DNA of 5,243 bases, from contig CAMLMA010000126.1 in assembly GCA_946481065.1 (NCBI GenBank), forward strand, positions 1 through 5,243, read 5' to 3'. A model generated the notes under the pieces. It was not told where the DNA came from. It worked only from the letters and a program-made list of their open reading frames with translations, and did no database searches. Of this stretch, positions 4,299-5,243 are shown piece by piece; the first letter of the stretch is position 1; each line of letters opens with the position of its first letter. The position numbers and the translations under genes are program-made. This DNA is from an uncultured Nitrosomonadales bacterium (GTDB lineage: Bacteria; Pseudomonadota; Gammaproteobacteria; Burkholderiales; Methylophilaceae).

Positions 4299-5243
4299 TC
4301 AGCTCGCGCAACTACGCGCCATGGTCTTGGCGGCAGCCTGCGTGTAATCGCTGGACTCTGCCGCCGCCGCGCGTTGCTGGGTACGTACCTGGATCAGCTC
4401 GGCGAGGATCGCCACGGCGATCTCGGCTGGGGTACGGCTGCCGATGGGCAGGCCGACCGGGCCGCGCAGACGGGCGATCTCGCTTTCGTTAAGGTCGAAC
4501 ATGCGCATGCGTTCGCGGCGCTTCTCCTGGTTCTTGCGTGAGCCGAGCGCGCCAACGTAGAAGGCATCGCATTTCAGGGCTTCCAGCAGCGCCATGTCGT
4601 CGAGCTTGGGGTCATGGGTGACGGCGACGATGGCCGTGTGGGCATCCGGCTGCAATTCCAGCACCACATCGTCTGGCATGCCATGGCACCAGGTCGCGCC
4701 ATCGACATGCCATTCGGCACGCATGGTTTCGCGCGGGTCGCAGATCAGCACATCGAAATCCAGCGCCTGTGCCATGCTCGCCAGTACCGTGCCAAGCTGG
4801 TTGGCGCCGATGATGAGCAGACGCCATTGCGGGCCGAAATAGCTATGGAACCATTCGCCGTCGAGACTGGGTGCGCTTCCGGGTAGGGCTTCAGCCAGTC
4901 GGCATTCACCTGTTCCCAATTTGACAGAACGCTTGATCAGCTTGCGTTGTTGCATGCCATGCATGATCTGCATGAGCGCCACACTGTCACGCAGGGGTTC
5001 GGCGAAGATCAGCAGGCGACCGCCGCAGGGGATGCCGAAGCGTTGCGCTTCATCGCGGCTGACGCCGTACTCGATGAGCGAGGCGTTCTCGGGCAACTGG
5101 CCATGGCGCGCCTTGTCGGCCAGGTCGTCCTCGATGCAGCCGCCCGACACCGAACCGACCAGATGGCCGTCGTCGCGGATGGCGAGCACCGCACCGGGCA
5201 GGCGCGGGGCCGAACCCCAGGTCTGCACCACGGTGAACAGGTG
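4299..5243 (-). CDS. xdhC: XdhC/CoxI-family molybdoenzyme maturation factor, N-terminus cut by window edge
   Basis: 314 residues are visible; the frame is open to the window edge (HLFTVVQTWGSAPR), so the true start lies upstream and perhaps 15-30 residues are missing. The GTG codons at 5231 and 5228 fall inside the conserved TVV.TWGS.PR motif and are not starts. Residues 1-80 form the XdhC/CoxI domain, with GSVSGGC (30-36) and IPCGG (71-75) holding conserved cysteines. Residues about 140-285 form the Rossmann XdhC_C domain, with IIGANQLG (144-151), VTHDPKLDD, YVGALGSRKN and LPIGSRTPAEIA (265-276). XdhC proteins bind the molybdenum cofactor, support its sulfuration and pass it to xanthine-dehydrogenase-like apoenzymes in the cytoplasm. 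The last 30 residues are an Ala/Ser/Gln-rich tail beyond the domain. It converges on mocA, which makes the dinucleotide form of the same cofactor. Confidence 0.93.
   Translation of the reverse strand, partial: HLFTVVQTWGSAPRLPGAVLAIRDDGHLVGSVSGGCIEDDLADKARHGQLPENASLIEYGVSRDEAQRFGIPCGGRLLIFAEPLRDSVALMQIMHGMQQRKLIKRSVKLGTGECRLAEALPGSAPSLDGEWFHSYFGPQWRLLIIGANQLGTVLASMAQALDFDVLICDPRETMRAEWHVDGATWCHGMPDDVVLELQPDAHTAIVAVTHDPKLDDMALLEALKCDAFYVGALGSRKNQEKRRERMRMFDLNESEIARLRGPVGLPIGSRTPAEIAVAILAELIQVRTQQRAAAAESSDYTQAAAKTMARSCAS

Noticed and set aside
4614..4886. Plus-strand open frame opposite xdhC
   Set aside because: It lies antisense to the conserved Rossmann domain of XdhC and has no domain of its own.

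Overview
The window looks like the chromosome of a betaproteobacterium of moderately high GC, probably a methylotroph of the Methylophilaceae type. The main clue is a pair of tiny genes for PqqA, the peptide precursor of pyrroloquinoline quinone (PQQ), whose peptide begins MWTKPAATEMRFGFE. PQQ is the cofactor of methanol and other alcohol or sugar dehydrogenases. The taxonomic call is an inference from gene content and sequence style, not from a marker gene.

Layout: (1) 1-677, minus strand: a secreted Sel1-repeat protein whose 3' end lies outside the window. (2) 771-2204, plus strand: a nuclease fusing a DnaQ-type 3'-5' exonuclease to a UvrC/Cho-like GIY-YIG endonuclease, followed by a strong hairpin. 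(3) 2234-2624, minus strand: two tandem pqqA genes with identical peptides but nine synonymous differences. A 33-codon Cys-containing ORF and a long RNA hairpin lie between them, and hairpins follow them. (4) 2625-2830: a divergent control region with a perfect 16-bp palindrome and repeated CATGA-type motifs. (5) 2831-3046, plus strand: a His-rich 71-aa zinc-ribbon protein, then a bidirectional terminator. (6) 3152-3520, minus strand: a DoxX-family membrane protein. (7) 3636-4223, plus strand: a MocA-like molybdopterin cytidylyltransferase. (8) 4299-5243, minus strand: XdhC, which converges on mocA and has its 5' end outside the window.

Two functional themes stand out. MocA and XdhC both serve maturation of xanthine-oxidase-family molybdoenzymes: MocA makes the cytosine dinucleotide cofactor, and XdhC carries and supports sulfuration of that cofactor. 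The pqqA pair supplies PQQ precursor but is not linked to pqqBCDE in this window, so it must work with maturation genes encoded elsewhere. The most novel part is the pqqA-smORF-pqqA unit and its structured spacer at 2317-2624.
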